Both the position numbers and the translations under genes were made by a program. 64,000 nucleotides of DNA from Bartonella sp. ML70XJBT.G (GTDB lineage: Bacteria > Pseudomonadota > Alphaproteobacteria > Rhizobiales > Rhizobiaceae): positions 62,001-126,000 of the forward strand of contig NZ_JAQITA010000003.1 of the NCBI RefSeq assembly GCF_028618575.1. Direction: 5' to 3'. Positions 10,646-20,324 of the stretch are shown in pieces. The notes under the pieces were generated by a model. It ran no database searches. It worked only from the letters and a program-made list of their open reading frames with translations, and was not told the origin of the DNA. Numbering within the stretch: position 1 is the stretch's first letter; each line of letters starts with the position of its first letter.

Positions 10646-10905
10646 ATTGAAATCCTCAAATTTATTTTCCTATAATTTGGTTAGCTATATCGGATCATCT
10701 AATCAAGTAATAGATGCATTACTCTTAAAGATTTTAGCAGCGATTCAAAACACCCTGTGGATATCCCCTAAAAATGAAACAATCTGACATTCCGATATAA
10801 ATTGATCAATCTACGATATTTAAAGACATGGGCGCATCTTCCCATTTCTTTTATTACTACTTAAAATAATACAGATTATAAATCAATGTGGAATAAAGCA
10901 AATAC

Positions 10906-11643
10906 TCAAATCATTGCCATCCCGCCATTGACGTGTAACGTTTGACCTGTCACATATGCTGCTTCATCACTTGCTAAATAAGCAGCAGCAAAAGCTATTT
11001 CTTCCCCACTTCCCATACGTTTCATTGGAATCGCCGCCATAATGGTTTCTTTTTGCTTCTCATTAAGCTTATCGGTCATAGCAGACTGAATAAATCCTGG
11101 AGCAATACAATTAACCGTAATGTTTCGTGAAGCAATTTCTTGCGCTAATGCTTTAGAAAAACCTATCAAACCAGCTTTTGCAGCACAATAGTTGGTTTGT
11201 CCAGGATTTCCGACAACACCAACTATAGACGTTATGTTAATAATCCTTCCATAGCGACGCCGCATCATAGAATGTGTTAATTCACGTGTTAAAGTAAAAG
11301 CAGCAGTGAGATTGACTGCTAAGACATCATCCCAGTCTTGATCTTGCATACGTACAAAAAGACCATCTCGGGTGATGCCCGCATTGTTAACCAAGATATC
11401 AACCCCACCCATCTCTCTTTCTGCTGTTTCAGCCAATTGCTTAACGGCTTTGCGCTCAGAAAGATTAGCAGGGAATACAAAAACATCTTGTCCTAAATCT
11501 GCTGCCACTTCTTTTAACTTGTCTTCACGCGTTCCATGAAGCCCAACAGTCGCTCCTTGCGCATGAAAACAACGTGCAATTGCTTCACCTATTCCTCCCG
11601 ATGCCCCCGTCACAAGAGCTTTACGACCTGTTAATTTAAACAT
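10906..11643 (-). CDS. fabG: 3-oxoacyl-ACP reductase FabG
   Basis: NADPH-dependent ketoreductase of fatty acid elongation, 245 residues and a short-chain dehydrogenase. The TGASGGIG cofactor loop is at about residues 14-21, NNAG at about 87-90, the catalytic Ser in NITSIVG, and the YCAAK catalytic pair at about 152-156. The C-terminus VTGQTLHVNGGMAMI is diagnostic of FabG. AAGGAG precedes the ATG. Twenty bases separate it from fabD upstream, so the two are co-transcribed. Confidence 0.97.
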   Translation of the reverse strand: MFKLTGRKALVTGASGGIGEAIARCFHAQGATVGLHGTREDKLKEVAADLGQDVFVFPANLSERKAVKQLAETAEREMGGVDILVNNAGITRDGLFVRMQDQDWDDVLAVNLTAAFTLTRELTHSMMRRRYGRIINITSIVGVVGNPGQTNYCAAKAGLIGFSKALAQEIASRNITVNCIAPGFIQSAMTDKLNEKQKETIMAAIPMKRMGSGEEIAFAAAYLASDEAAYVTGQTLHVNGGMAMI

Positions 11644-11663
11644 TTTTTAGACTCCTTAATAGA

Positions 11664-12608
11664 TTAAACACCAAGCACCTGTAGTGCTGCTTCTATTTCC
11701 TGAACTGTTCCAACTGTAAATCCCTTTATATCTTTGTTAATACGACGCGCTAAACCGGTTAACACTTTTCCAGAACCAACCTCAAACAGTGTATCAACCC
11801 CATTACTTCCCATCCATTCTATTGTTTCACGCCAGCGTACTCTCCCTGTCACTTGTTGGACAAGAAGCGTAAGAATACGTTCTGGATCAGTTTCTGGTGC
11901 AACAGAAACATTGGCAACCAAAGGAACAAGAGGAGGCATTTTATTAACAGTGAAAAGTGCTTTCTTCATGGCATCAGCAGCAGGCTGCATTAAAAGCGAA
12001 TGAAATGGAGCAGAAACAGAAAGAAGAAGTGCACGTTTAGCACCTTTTTTTGATGCAACCTCTACCGCTGTTTCAACCGCTTTTGCTTCACCTGAAATAA
12101 CAATTTGTCCTCCCCCATTATCATTCGCAATCTGGCATAATCCTTGCTTAGAAACCGTTTCGCAAATTTCTTCCACATCTTCTTCACTCAAACCAATAAG
12201 TGCTGCCATAGAGCCTTTACCAACAGCAACAGCAGCTTGCATGGCATTGCCACGAATGCGTAAGAGCTTTGCCGTATCTGTAAGACTAAATGTACCTGCA
12301 GCACAAAGAGCCGAATATTCTCCCAAAGAATGGCCTGCAACAAATTTTACCTTTTCTTCTATATTCAGCCCCAATTGTTCCATCACACGAATAACAGCCA
12401 TGGATACGGCCATTAATGCTGGTTGCGCATTTGCTGTTAGCGTCAAAACATCTGCTGGTCCTTCAAAAATAATATCTGATAATTTCTCCCCGAGGGCCTC
12501 ATCAACTTCCTCAAAAACCATCCGTGCTGCAACAAATTGCTCCGTAAGCGCCTTGCCCATACCAACAAGCTGACTCCCCTGCCCTGGAAAAATAAAAGCT
12601 GTAGCCAT
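11664..12608 (-). CDS. fabD: Malonyl-CoA-ACP transacylase FabD
   Basis: Loads malonyl groups on ACP. The oxyanion-hole motif FPGQGSQ is at residues 7-13, the nucleophilic Ser lies in AGHSLGEYSAL (about residue 92), and APFHS carries the catalytic His (about 200). The length of 314 is standard. AGGAG lies 8 bases before the ATG. It is the first gene of the leftward fabD-fabG-acpP-fabF-mltG-gmk group. Confidence 0.97.
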   Translation of the reverse strand: MATAFIFPGQGSQLVGMGKALTEQFVAARMVFEEVDEALGEKLSDIIFEGPADVLTLTANAQPALMAVSMAVIRVMEQLGLNIEEKVKFVAGHSLGEYSALCAAGTFSLTDTAKLLRIRGNAMQAAVAVGKGSMAALIGLSEEDVEEICETVSKQGLCQIANDNGGGQIVISGEAKAVETAVEVASKKGAKRALLLSVSAPFHSLLMQPAADAMKKALFTVNKMPPLVPLVANVSVAPETDPERILTLLVQQVTGRVRWRETIEWMGSNGVDTLFEVGSGKVLTGLARRINKDIKGFTVGTVQEIEAALQVLGV

Positions 12609-12685
12609 TTATCGACTCCTAAAATTGTGCGATTCAATTCTTTTCTTTTGATCTTATTCATCAGCACAAATCAAGATAAAGTGCC

Positions 12686-13273
12686 TTATTTGAAATGGAT
12701 ATCTCTTTTAAAATTATATTTTAATGGTGGAATCTGATATAAAAACTGAGGGAAATACGGTGCTATAAATTGAACAACACCCCAACTTATGAAACTTCCT
12801 AAAATGATCCCAGCAACAACATCAAGAGGATAATGTACACCAACGAAGATACGCCCCCAACAGATTAAACACAAAAGCACTCCTGCAATCTTAGAAGCTA
12901 CTTTGTATCGGTAGAAGTAGAGATTCGCTGTATAAGATGCAATAGTCAAAGCATGATTACTCGGAAAAGAAGCTGTTGGACGATGTTGAATGAGTGGATT
13001 TGTCAAACCGACAACAAATGGGCGTGGGTGAAAATAAGTGAGTGAAATGAGATAACCGACAAAAAGAGCGACACAAATACTCACACAAATGCTTAAGGCT
13101 GTGCGCCGTTCCATCTGTTCACCGCAAAACCACAATACGCAAAGATGTAGTGGGATAACATAAATTAAAAACTTTGCGCAAAAAATACTAAAAAATAGTA
13201 AAATCGACCAAGACTGATGATTGCCTGTCAATATTCCTAAAAGTGCAATGTCAATCCGGTTTAAAAAATCCAT
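12686..13273 (-). CDS. PAP2-family membrane phosphatase
   Basis: Integral-membrane phosphatase of the PAP2/BcrC superfamily. Several hydrophobic segments surround an active site built from HPRP, ASFPSNHA (acid-base His) and GRIFVGVHYPLDVVAG (nucleophile His). The closest functional guess is undecaprenyl-pyrophosphate phosphatase of the BcrC type (lipid carrier recycling for peptidoglycan or LPS), but lipid A or phosphatidylglycerol-phosphate phosphatases share these motifs. I chose ATG 13273 because the upstream in-frame ATG at 13288 overlaps an AAGGAGAGAGG ribosome-binding site that is well spaced for 13273. The protein has 195 residues. Confidence 0.88.
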   Translation of the reverse strand: MDFLNRIDIALLGILTGNHQSWSILLFFSIFCAKFLIYVIPLHLCVLWFCGEQMERRTALSICVSICVALFVGYLISLTYFHPRPFVVGLTNPLIQHRPTASFPSNHALTIASYTANLYFYRYKVASKIAGVLLCLICWGRIFVGVHYPLDVVAGIILGSFISWGVVQFIAPYFPQFLYQIPPLKYNFKRDIHFK

Positions 13274-13378
13274 TCCTCTCTCCTTCATATCTATATTACA
13301 ACTTTACGGCATCGTCTCTTTAGAAAATAAGGACAATATATCAAGATTTAATAAATCAATTTTTTTATGCACATAAAC

Positions 13379-13407
13379 TTGCTATTTTAAAAGATAAGCT
13401 GTAAATG
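13379..13407 (+). promoter_or_regulatory. Candidate promoter of the rpsF operon
   Basis: TTGCTA (13379-13384) and TAAATG (13402-13407) are separated by exactly 17 bases, upstream of a leader of about 200 bases before rpsF. The -35 fits the housekeeping sigma pattern, while the -10 is only a partial match. Bases 13408-13618 contain no convincing gene and are more GC-rich than other spacers here, consistent with a structured mRNA leader. Autoregulatory S6:S18-binding leaders are known upstream of rpsF in many bacteria, but I could not fold a convincing match by eye. Confidence 0.35.
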
Positions 13408-13618
13408 TCAGACGTTTGTTACCGGCATTTTAGCTGGGGATTGAACGGAGGACTGGAAAGTAACCAGTAGAAAGTGCAAAATTTTCGACCTCCTGTGTCT
13501 CCGCTCTCGAATGTCTCAAATTGTAAACGCGTCCTTTCTTCTTTGGGTCTCCAAAAAAGACAAGTCGCAGAGGCTTTGCGCTAAAACCGGTAAAGTTTAA
13601 TTGAAGAAAGGCAAAATA

Positions 13619-14026
13619 ATGGCTCTTTATGAACAGATATTCCTTGCCCGACAAGACATTGCTCCACAGCAAATTGATGAACTTTTGAATGTCTACAAAG
13701 GTGTCATCGAAGCGCATGGGGGAAAAGTTGGGCGTGTAGAAAATTGGGGTCTTCGCGCCCTTGCTTATCGTATTCGCAAAAACCGTAAGGCTTATTATGT
13801 GCTGGTTAATATTGATGCGCCAGCCGCAGCGATTGCTGAAGTTGAACGTCAAATGCGTATCAATGAGGATATTTTGCGTTACATGACCATTCGCGTCGAA
13901 AAACACGAAAAAGAGAAATCTATTGCGCTTTCACGCTTTGATCGTAGTAATCAAATTGGTCAAGACGAAGAGCGCTCTCGCTCCTCGCGTCGTCAACGTG
14001 AAGATGCCATAGAAGGAATAGAATAA
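13619..14026 (+). CDS. rpsF: 30S ribosomal protein S6
   Basis: S6 of the small-subunit platform, binding 16S rRNA with S18. The N-terminus [14 protein letters not shown] and the conserved GWG-like [11 protein letters not shown] segment identify it. It has 135 residues with a charged C-terminal tail (E/R/S-rich) common in alphaproteobacteria. I chose ATG 13619, after AGAAAGG, rather than the in-frame TTG at 13601. The stop overlaps the rpsR ATG by one base. Confidence 0.97.
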   Translation: MALYEQIFLARQDIAPQQIDELLNVYKGVIEAHGGKVGRVENWGLRALAYRIRKNRKAYYVLVNIDAPAAAIAEVERQMRINEDILRYMTIRVEKHEKEKSIALSRFDRSNQIGQDEERSRSSRRQREDAIEGIE

Positions 14027-14274
14027 TGACTGATATGAATCAAACTGCAGCGCGTCGCCCCTTTCACCGTCGTCGTAAGACATGCCCGTTTTCAGGTGCG
14101 AATGCTCCCAAAATTGATTATAAAGATGTCAAATTGTTGCAACGTTATATTTCAGAGCGTGGGAAAATTGTTCCATCAAGAATCACTGCTGTTAGTCAGA
14201 AAAAACAACGTGAGTTGGCAAATGCCATTAAGCGTGCTCGTTTTCTCGGACTACTACCATACGTTATAAGATAA
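14026..14274 (+). CDS. rpsR: 30S ribosomal protein S18
   Basis: S18, an 82-residue basic protein that pairs with S6 on the 30S platform. Conserved stretches include [10 protein letters not shown], the [18 protein letters not shown] core and [10 protein letters not shown] near the end. The ATG at 14026 overlaps the rpsF stop; ATG 14035 is a possible alternative start. A strong hairpin follows the stop by 7 bases. Confidence 0.97.
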   Translation: MTDMNQTAARRPFHRRRKTCPFSGANAPKIDYKDVKLLQRYISERGKIVPSRITAVSQKKQRELANAIKRARFLGLLPYVIR

Positions 14275-14281
14275 ACTCCTC

Positions 14282-14304
14282 CAACTGGGGTGTTTCCCCA
14301 GTTG
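14282..14304 (+). terminator. Hairpin after rpsR
   Basis: A perfect 9-bp stem (CAACTGGGG / CCCCAGTTG) with a 5-base loop. It is followed by CCTTGTGT rather than a clean T-run, so it may be a weak terminator or an mRNA 3'-end protection or attenuation structure that lowers expression of the following membrane-protein gene and rplI. Confidence 0.6.
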
Positions 14305-14415
14305 CCTTGTGTAACTTAGCAATATAGCCTGATTACAGATTATATTAAAGTCTATAAAGTACCAAAAGTTGGGGCGTTATAATGCCTCTAACTGCAAAAA
14401 GCAGGACAGCGGTAA

Positions 14416-15396
14416 ATGGAAAATTTTCATGTTTATAAGATAATGACCGGTATTTTAGCGGGGTTGTTTGCTGTTGTGATAGGAATGGCAATTATCAATG
14501 TCGCGAATATTGCTCCCTATTTTTCTCTTTTTCTTGGCTGCTTTCTTTCATTGCCAATTTTCATTGTTGCATTCGCTCAAGGAACATTTGCCAGCGTCGT
14601 TGCGCTCATCATTGCTACTGTTGTTCTTATCATCACCACTAATATCTATATTGCTCTTGGCTTTATGTTGTTATTTTTCCTTCCGGCTGTTTATGCTTCT
14701 TGGCTCCTCGGACTTGCACGACCCACACAAAAGGAAAATGGCCTGATATGGTATCCGTTATCATCGGTCATTTTTCATTTAACTAATTTCATAGCTCTTA
14801 TAGCAACCTTCATCGGGCTTTATGTGCAAACCCGTCCTTCTACCCCCCTTATTGTAAAAAAAATCACGGAAAATATAGCACAAGCTATGCAACAATCTCG
14901 ATCAATGAGAGAAACTGATATACAGGCTCTTAGTGAATTGTTGATGACACATGCAGCAACTTTGACTGCTATTGCTTTGACAATTTATAGTTTGATTTTT
15001 CTCATTGGTAATCTTTATTTTTCGGTAATAACAGCACAACATATGAAATGGCTCAAAAGGCCCCGTGATGATTGGAGTCAAACACTCCGTTTGCCAATCT
15101 CTGGAATTTTTATTTTCATTATTGTTTGCATAGCATCAATGATTGAATTGAGCGCTCCTGTTAATTTGAGCACACGTGTTTTTAGCACTGCATATACTCT
15201 TATCATATCAATCAGTGGTCTAGCATATCTCCATAATATTACGAAAGGGATCAACGGACGATTTATTATACTCTCTCTTGTTTATATTGCCATTTTAACC
15301 GTCGTTTTTGCTCCACCAATTTCTTTCATGATGCTGTTAATGGGTATTTGGGCAGCTATTCAATACAACTTTCAATCACGCAAAAAACTTCATTAA
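14416..15396 (+). CDS. DUF2232 family membrane protein
   Basis: A 326-residue hydrophobic protein with about eight predicted membrane segments and one soluble loop (about residues 145-180). It sits between rpsR and rplI, where many Rhizobiales have a DUF2232 protein, and its composition fits that family. The function is unknown; distant relatives in Firmicutes (YybS) also lie beside rplI, so the linkage to ribosomal genes is old. A GGACAGCGGT sequence precedes the ATG. Confidence 0.8.
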   Translation: MENFHVYKIMTGILAGLFAVVIGMAIINVANIAPYFSLFLGCFLSLPIFIVAFAQGTFASVVALIIATVVLIITTNIYIALGFMLLFFLPAVYASWLLGLARPTQKENGLIWYPLSSVIFHLTNFIALIATFIGLYVQTRPSTPLIVKKITENIAQAMQQSRSMRETDIQALSELLMTHAATLTAIALTIYSLIFLIGNLYFSVITAQHMKWLKRPRDDWSQTLRLPISGIFIFIIVCIASMIELSAPVNLSTRVFSTAYTLIISISGLAYLHNITKGINGRFIILSLVYIAILTVVFAPPISFMMLLMGIWAAIQYNFQSRKKLH

Positions 15397-15420
15397 ATTT
15401 ATTGTTCGAAAGGAAAAACT

Positions 15421-16017
15421 ATGGATATTATTCTACTTGAGCGCATCCCTCGCCTTGGTCAGATGGGGGACATTGTCTCAGTTAAAGATGGTTATGCACG
15501 TAATTTTCTCTTGCCTCAAGGTAAAGCTTTACGTGCGAATGAAGCTAATAAAAAACATTTTGAAATACAACGTGCACAACTTGAAGCGCGTAACCTTGAA
15601 CGTAAAAGCGAAGCACAAAAAGTCGCTGAAAAACTTGATGGTAAATCATTTATTGCTGTTCGTTCTGCTGGCGAAACGGGGCAACTTTACGGTTCTGTGT
15701 CAACACGTGATATCGCTGAAATTATAACAAATGACGGTTTTTCTATTAGTAGAAATCAAATTGAACTTAACCATCCCATAAAGACTATTGGCCTTCATAC
15801 CATCACTCTTAGCTTACACCCTGAAGTTCAGATTTCTGTGGTCATTAATGTTGCACGATCAACGAGTGAAGCACAACGCCAAGCAGAAGGTGAAAATTTA
15901 ACCTCTGCTGAAGCAATATATGACATTCAAGAAGAGTTGGTAGAGGAACAACAGGAAGAATTATTAGCAGAAGAAAATCATGACAATGAGTCAAACAGTC
16001 TTAATGAAGAAGTTTAA
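15421..16017 (+). CDS. rplI: 50S ribosomal protein L9
   Basis: L9 binds 23S rRNA near the L1 stalk. The N-terminal signature [32 protein letters not shown]-type region is present (residues 1-33). The long connecting helix runs at about 40-75 and the C-terminal domain to about 150. A tail of about 45 residues that is very acidic and glutamine/glutamate-rich (about 155-198) is an extension beyond the E. coli protein but common in Rhizobiales. AAAGGAAAAACT precedes the ATG. Confidence 0.97.
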   Translation: MDIILLERIPRLGQMGDIVSVKDGYARNFLLPQGKALRANEANKKHFEIQRAQLEARNLERKSEAQKVAEKLDGKSFIAVRSAGETGQLYGSVSTRDIAEIITNDGFSISRNQIELNHPIKTIGLHTITLSLHPEVQISVVINVARSTSEAQRQAEGENLTSAEAIYDIQEELVEEQQEELLAEENHDNESNSLNEEV

Positions 16018-16070
16018 TTGTCTTTTTATCTGTCTTGCATTTTGCATTGTCTAAAAGATTGATACATTAT

Positions 16071-16104
16071 AAAAGCACTCAGCCGAAAAAGTTGAGTGCC
16101 TTTT
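16071..16104 (+). terminator. Terminator after rplI
   Basis: GCACTCA (16075-16081) pairs with TGAGTGC (16093-16099), flanked by AAAA on the left and CTTTT on the right, 58 bases after the rplI stop. This is a good intrinsic terminator for the ribosomal-protein operon. Confidence 0.75.
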
Positions 16105-16637
16105 GTTATTTTATCATAAAAAAAAACTGTATCTAGCATATCGCGTAAAATATTATATACTAAAAGCTATAAGAGCTGAGTGAAAATTTTCTTATCCGTT
16201 TTTTTTAATAGAATAAAAATTGCTTAAGTTTCTATTCCTCAAAAGAGTGGTATTTGCATAACATGAAGCAGTCAATCAATGACATCCCTCTATGATCTAA
16301 AATAATTTTGATTATAAAAGGGTTGTTTTACGTATACTGATATTAAAATTTTGAAATTACATATTACCAAGATATCTGAGGTATGGTATTGTGTTTTCTT
16401 TTAACACCATAAAGTGCAATTTGGGAAGTTTATATATTCTCTAAAATTTCCACATTCTAAAAATAAAATATAAAGGAATAAGGTGTATATTAGTAATACA
16501 CAAATGGTGAATCAGCAATTGAAGAGAAGCTCAAAAAATTTAAAATATGATTGTAGCTCAAAAGGACGATCTCATTATCTATCGTTTTAGTATATAGCAC
16601 TTCATTGAGAGCCTAAAATAGCTAAAGGTGAAATTTA
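16105..16637. other. AT-rich spacer before dnaB
   Basis: About 530 bases with no open frame of useful size on either strand and stop codons in all frames. It presumably contains the dnaB promoter. I see no RNA gene, repeat or recognisable remnant in it. Confidence 0.6.
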
Positions 16638-18143
16638 GTGGAAAAAACTGTTATGGAAAAAACAAGCATTGTCAACTTCAGTCCTGCGCAAAAAGAGGAA
16701 AACTCTTCCTTTCAACAACTCCCGCATAATATTGAAGCTGAACAAGCGTTGCTTGGCGCGCTTCTCATCAATAATGAGGCGCATGATCGCGTGTCAGATT
16801 TCCTAAAGCCTGAACATTTTTTTGAACCACTACATCAAAAAATTTATGATGTTTTATCCCATCATATCGAAAAAGGAAAAATTGCTGATCCGGTTACCAT
16901 CAAGCCCTTTATTCCAGCTGATGAAAAAATTGGAGATATCACCGTATATAATTATGTTGTTCGTTTAGCAAAAGAAGCCATAACAATTATTAATACCGAA
17001 GATTATGGACGTGTTATCTATGATCTTTTTATCCGGCGCTCCTTGATTAATCTCGGAACGCAAGTTGTTAATACAGCCTTTGATGCTCCTGTAGAATTTA
17101 CCCCATCCCAACAAATTGAAACTATTGAACAGCAATTGTTTGAATTGGCAGAAAAGGGAAAATATGGAGGTGGATTTGAGAGTTTTGATGAAGCTATCAA
17201 AAAAGCTGTGGACATGGCAAGCGCTGCCAAAAAGCGCTCTTCACACTTATCAGGAATAGCAACTCATATTAAAACACTTGATGAAAAAATGGGAGGATTA
17301 CAAGCATCCGACCTCATTATCCTCGCAGGACGCCCTGGTATGGGAAAAACATCATTGGCGACCAATATTGCCTTTAATATTGCGAATGCTTGCAATCGTG
17401 GTAACAAAACACAAGAAAATGAGGGAGGCATTGTTGGATTTTTCTCACTAGAAATGTCATCAGAACAACTTGCAACCCGCATTATTTCCGAACAAACAGA
17501 GGTGTCTTCTTCTGATATCCGTCGTGGAAATATTTCAGAAGAGCAATTTTCTAAAATTATCCGTGCTATGAATCGTTTGCAAAAAGCACCGCTTTATATT
17601 GATCAAACTGGTGGTATATCCATTACGCAACTGACTGCTCGTGCACGGCGTCTTAAGCGACAACATGGTTTGGATGTTTTATTTATTGACTATATTCAGC
17701 TCATGACAAGCGGTTCAAAACGTTCCTCAGAAAATCGTGTTCAGGAAATTACAGAAATCACTACGGGATTAAAAGCCTTGGCAAAAGAACTGAATATTCC
17801 TATTATTGCCCTTTCACAACTTTCGCGCCAAGTTGAAAATAGAACAGATAAACGACCACAACTCTCAGATTTACGTGAGTCTGGTTCGATTGAGCAAGAT
17901 GCAGACATCGTCCTTTTTGTCTATCGCGAAGAATATTATTTCAAAAATGAAGAACCCAAATTAGGCACTCTCGAACATACAAAATGGCAAGATGAAATGG
18001 ATAAAATTATGGGGAAAGCCGACGTTATTGTCGCAAAACAACGCCATGGCCCCACAGGAACCGTTCCTCTTGCTTTTCAGTCTGATTTCACACGTTTTAG
18101 TGATCTGGCAGATAGTCATTATCTTCCAGAACAGATTGGTTAA
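16638..18143 (+). CDS. dnaB: Replicative DNA helicase DnaB
   Basis: Hexameric fork helicase. The N-terminal primase-interacting domain is at about residues 25-130 (NIEAEQALLGALL). The RecA-like motor has Walker A GRPGMGKTS (about 231-239), FSLEMSSEQL, Walker B VLFIDYIQLM (about 345-354) and the arginine-finger region LSDLRESGSIEQDAD. The 501 residues contain no intein. I chose the GTG at 16638 because AAAGGTG lies 9 bases before it; ATG 16653 is an alternative. radA follows after only 6 bases. Confidence 0.96.
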   Translation: MEKTVMEKTSIVNFSPAQKEENSSFQQLPHNIEAEQALLGALLINNEAHDRVSDFLKPEHFFEPLHQKIYDVLSHHIEKGKIADPVTIKPFIPADEKIGDITVYNYVVRLAKEAITIINTEDYGRVIYDLFIRRSLINLGTQVVNTAFDAPVEFTPSQQIETIEQQLFELAEKGKYGGGFESFDEAIKKAVDMASAAKKRSSHLSGIATHIKTLDEKMGGLQASDLIILAGRPGMGKTSLATNIAFNIANACNRGNKTQENEGGIVGFFSLEMSSEQLATRIISEQTEVSSSDIRRGNISEEQFSKIIRAMNRLQKAPLYIDQTGGISITQLTARARRLKRQHGLDVLFIDYIQLMTSGSKRSSENRVQEITEITTGLKALAKELNIPIIALSQLSRQVENRTDKRPQLSDLRESGSIEQDADIVLFVYREEYYFKNEEPKLGTLEHTKWQDEMDKIMGKADVIVAKQRHGPTGTVPLAFQSDFTRFSDLADSHYLPEQIG

Positions 18144-18149
18144 ATCATC

Positions 18150-19547
18150 ATGGCACGCAGCCGCATTCAATTTATTTGCCAAAATTGTGGAACCGTCCAT
18201 TCACGTTGGGCTGGGAAATGTAATTCTTGTGGTGAATGGAATTCCCTTACCGAAGAGAATCTGAATGGGGGCATCGGCACTGGTCCAATGCAAAATATTC
18301 GTAAAGGACGTGTTATTCCTCTTACATCTCTTTCGGGAGATCTGAAAGATGCTCCACGTATCCATTCTGGTATCACTGAACTTGATCGTGTGACAGGTGG
18401 AGGCTTTGTTCGTGGATCAGCGCTCCTTGTTGGTGGCGATCCAGGTATTGGTAAATCAACATTACTGACACAGACAGCTGCTGCTTTATCGCGAAAGGGG
18501 CATAATGTCATTTATGTTTCAGGTGAAGAAGCTATTGCACAAATTTGTCTGCGTGCCCAAAGACTTGGAACGGCCAAAACAGCGGTTAAACTTGCCGCTG
18601 AAACGAATGTTGAAGATATTCTTGCAACCTTAAGTGATCATAAAAATCTCGATATGGTGATTATCGATTCTATTCAAACTCTATGGTCAGATGCAGCCGA
18701 TTCAGCACCTGGGACTGTCACACAAGTACGCATCAGTGCTCAAGCAATGATCCGCTTTGCAAAAAAAACAGGAGCAGCTGTTGTTCTTGTCGGCCATGTA
18801 ACAAAAGATGGGCAAATCGCTGGCCCCCGTGTGGTCGAACATATGGTGGATGCTGTTCTCTATTTTGAAGGTGAAGGTGGACATCATTATCGAATCCTTA
18901 GAACTGTTAAAAACCGCTTCGGCCCAACAGATGAAATTGGTGTTTTTGAAATGTCTGATAAAGGATTACGGGAGGTTGCTAATCCATCGGAGCTCTTTTT
19001 GGGTGAACGAAATGAAAAAGCACCAGGATCTGCTGTTTTTGCAGGAATGGAAGGAACACGCCCAATACTCGTAGAAATTCAAGCGCTTGTTGCTCCCTCC
19101 TCACTTGGAACACCACGACGCGCTGTTGTGGGATGGGATGGAAATCGTCTTTCAATGATTCTTGCCGTTTTGGAAGCACATTGCGGTATTCGCTTTGGAC
19201 AACATGATGTCTACCTTAACGTTGCAGGTGGATATCGCATATCAGAACCAGCCGCTGATTTAGCCGTTGCTGCAGCTTTGGTATCTTCTCTTGCAAACAT
19301 TCCTCTTCCAACAGATTATGTCTATTTTGGTGAAATCAGCCTTTCAGGGGCAACCCGCGCTGTTGCGCATTCAGCACAACGCATCAATGAAGCCAAAAAA
19401 CTAGGGTTTCAAGGAGCTGTTCAACCCACAACAAAAACCAAAACAATGAAATTGCTCAATTTTCAACAAAAAACATTCTCTGATCTTCCCGAGCTGGTTG
19501 CAGCGCTTACTGCAGGTAAAAAATGCTCCACGTCACACCTATCATAA
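18150..19547 (+). CDS. radA: DNA repair protein RadA
   Basis: RecA-like branch-migration ATPase in recombination. It has an N-terminal C4 zinc finger (CQNCG ... CNSCGEW, residues 9-31), Walker A GGDPGIGKST (about 95-104), the RadA-specific KNRFGPTDE motif (about 253-261) and a C-terminal Lon-protease-like domain with PAADLAVAAAL. It has 465 residues. It starts 6 bases after dnaB and must share its transcript. Confidence 0.97.
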   Translation: MARSRIQFICQNCGTVHSRWAGKCNSCGEWNSLTEENLNGGIGTGPMQNIRKGRVIPLTSLSGDLKDAPRIHSGITELDRVTGGGFVRGSALLVGGDPGIGKSTLLTQTAAALSRKGHNVIYVSGEEAIAQICLRAQRLGTAKTAVKLAAETNVEDILATLSDHKNLDMVIIDSIQTLWSDAADSAPGTVTQVRISAQAMIRFAKKTGAAVVLVGHVTKDGQIAGPRVVEHMVDAVLYFEGEGGHHYRILRTVKNRFGPTDEIGVFEMSDKGLREVANPSELFLGERNEKAPGSAVFAGMEGTRPILVEIQALVAPSSLGTPRRAVVGWDGNRLSMILAVLEAHCGIRFGQHDVYLNVAGGYRISEPAADLAVAAALVSSLANIPLPTDYVYFGEISLSGATRAVAHSAQRINEAKKLGFQGAVQPTTKTKTMKLLNFQQKTFSDLPELVAALTAGKKCSTSHLS

Positions 19548-19668
19548 TATAGAAAAAACTCTACAAAAGATAAAAGACCCTTGCTATAAGAATAAAAAAT
19601 GGCATAACAAGAAACGCATTTGTATACTCACCTAAAAGAATACAACTTTATGTATAAGGAACAAACAA

Positions 19669-20250
19669 ATGATCATAACAGTCCTTGACGGAATTGTCGT
19701 AGCAGTCATCCTGTTGTCCGCTTTTCTTGCTATGCTCAGAGGATTTTCACGCGAGATACTGTCGTTGGTTTCTTGGGCAATCGCAGCTGTTGCTACATTA
19801 TTTTTATTCAAGCCTGTCTTACCCTTTTTTGAACAATATCTCTCTAATAAAATGATCGCATTGATCACAACTTTGGTCACAATCTTTATTATTGTTCTCA
19901 TTATTACTTCGATCATTACGATGAAGATCTCTGATTTTATTATTGATAGCCGCATTGGCATCCTTGACCGTATTATCGGCTTTGTTTTTGGAGTGCTTCG
20001 TGGTTTATTTATTGTGGTTATCGGCATGTTGCTTCTTAATGCACTTGTGAATCCTGAAAACCAAGCAAATTGGTTAAAAAATGCCAAAACAAAACCCATC
20101 TTAGATTCATTGGGACAAAAGGTCTTGGAAAGACTTCCCAAAAATCTCGATACTGTTCTTGAAAAGGCTGAAAATTTTTTAAAAAAAGACGATGCTCATA
20201 CACAGGATAAGCGCTCTCATGAAAAAGTCATTCAGCAAAATGGAGAATAG
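19669..20250 (+). CDS. cvpA: CvpA family membrane protein
   Basis: Four hydrophobic segments (about residues 3-22, 28-48, 62-85, 103-128) and a polar C-terminal tail. The GFSREILSL motif after the first segment is typical of CvpA. In E. coli, cvpA precedes purF and affects colicin V production and envelope stress; the radA-cvpA-purF order here agrees. The molecular role is unsettled. AAGGAACAAACAA precedes the ATG. The lysine-rich end (DKRSHEKVIQQNGE) is not conserved in length. Confidence 0.9.
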   Translation: MIITVLDGIVVAVILLSAFLAMLRGFSREILSLVSWAIAAVATLFLFKPVLPFFEQYLSNKMIALITTLVTIFIIVLIITSIITMKISDFIIDSRIGILDRIIGFVFGVLRGLFIVVIGMLLLNALVNPENQANWLKNAKTKPILDSLGQKVLERLPKNLDTVLEKAENFLKKDDAHTQDKRSHEKVIQQNGE

Positions 20251-20324
20251 TTCATCACGGACACAACGTTTTAAATAACATATAAATATGGTAGCATTAC
20301 TGCTGATATTACAACTGAAAGAAC

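Noticed and set aside
10395-10787. 130-codon rightward frame over acpP
   Set aside because: Antisense shadow of acpP with low-complexity Ser/Thr composition and no ribosome-binding site.
13430-13906. 158-codon leftward frame over rpsF
   Set aside because: Antisense shadow of rpsF and its leader; it does not resemble any protein family I know.
16540-16610. Possible tRNA-like stretch before dnaB (GATTGTAGCTCAAAAGGACGATC)
   Set aside because: It resembles a D-arm box by chance, but no acceptor stem, anticodon arm or T-arm can be built around it.
20250-20324. Purine riboswitch before purF
   Set aside because: The spacer is only 75 bases and lacks the conserved core of a purine riboswitch.
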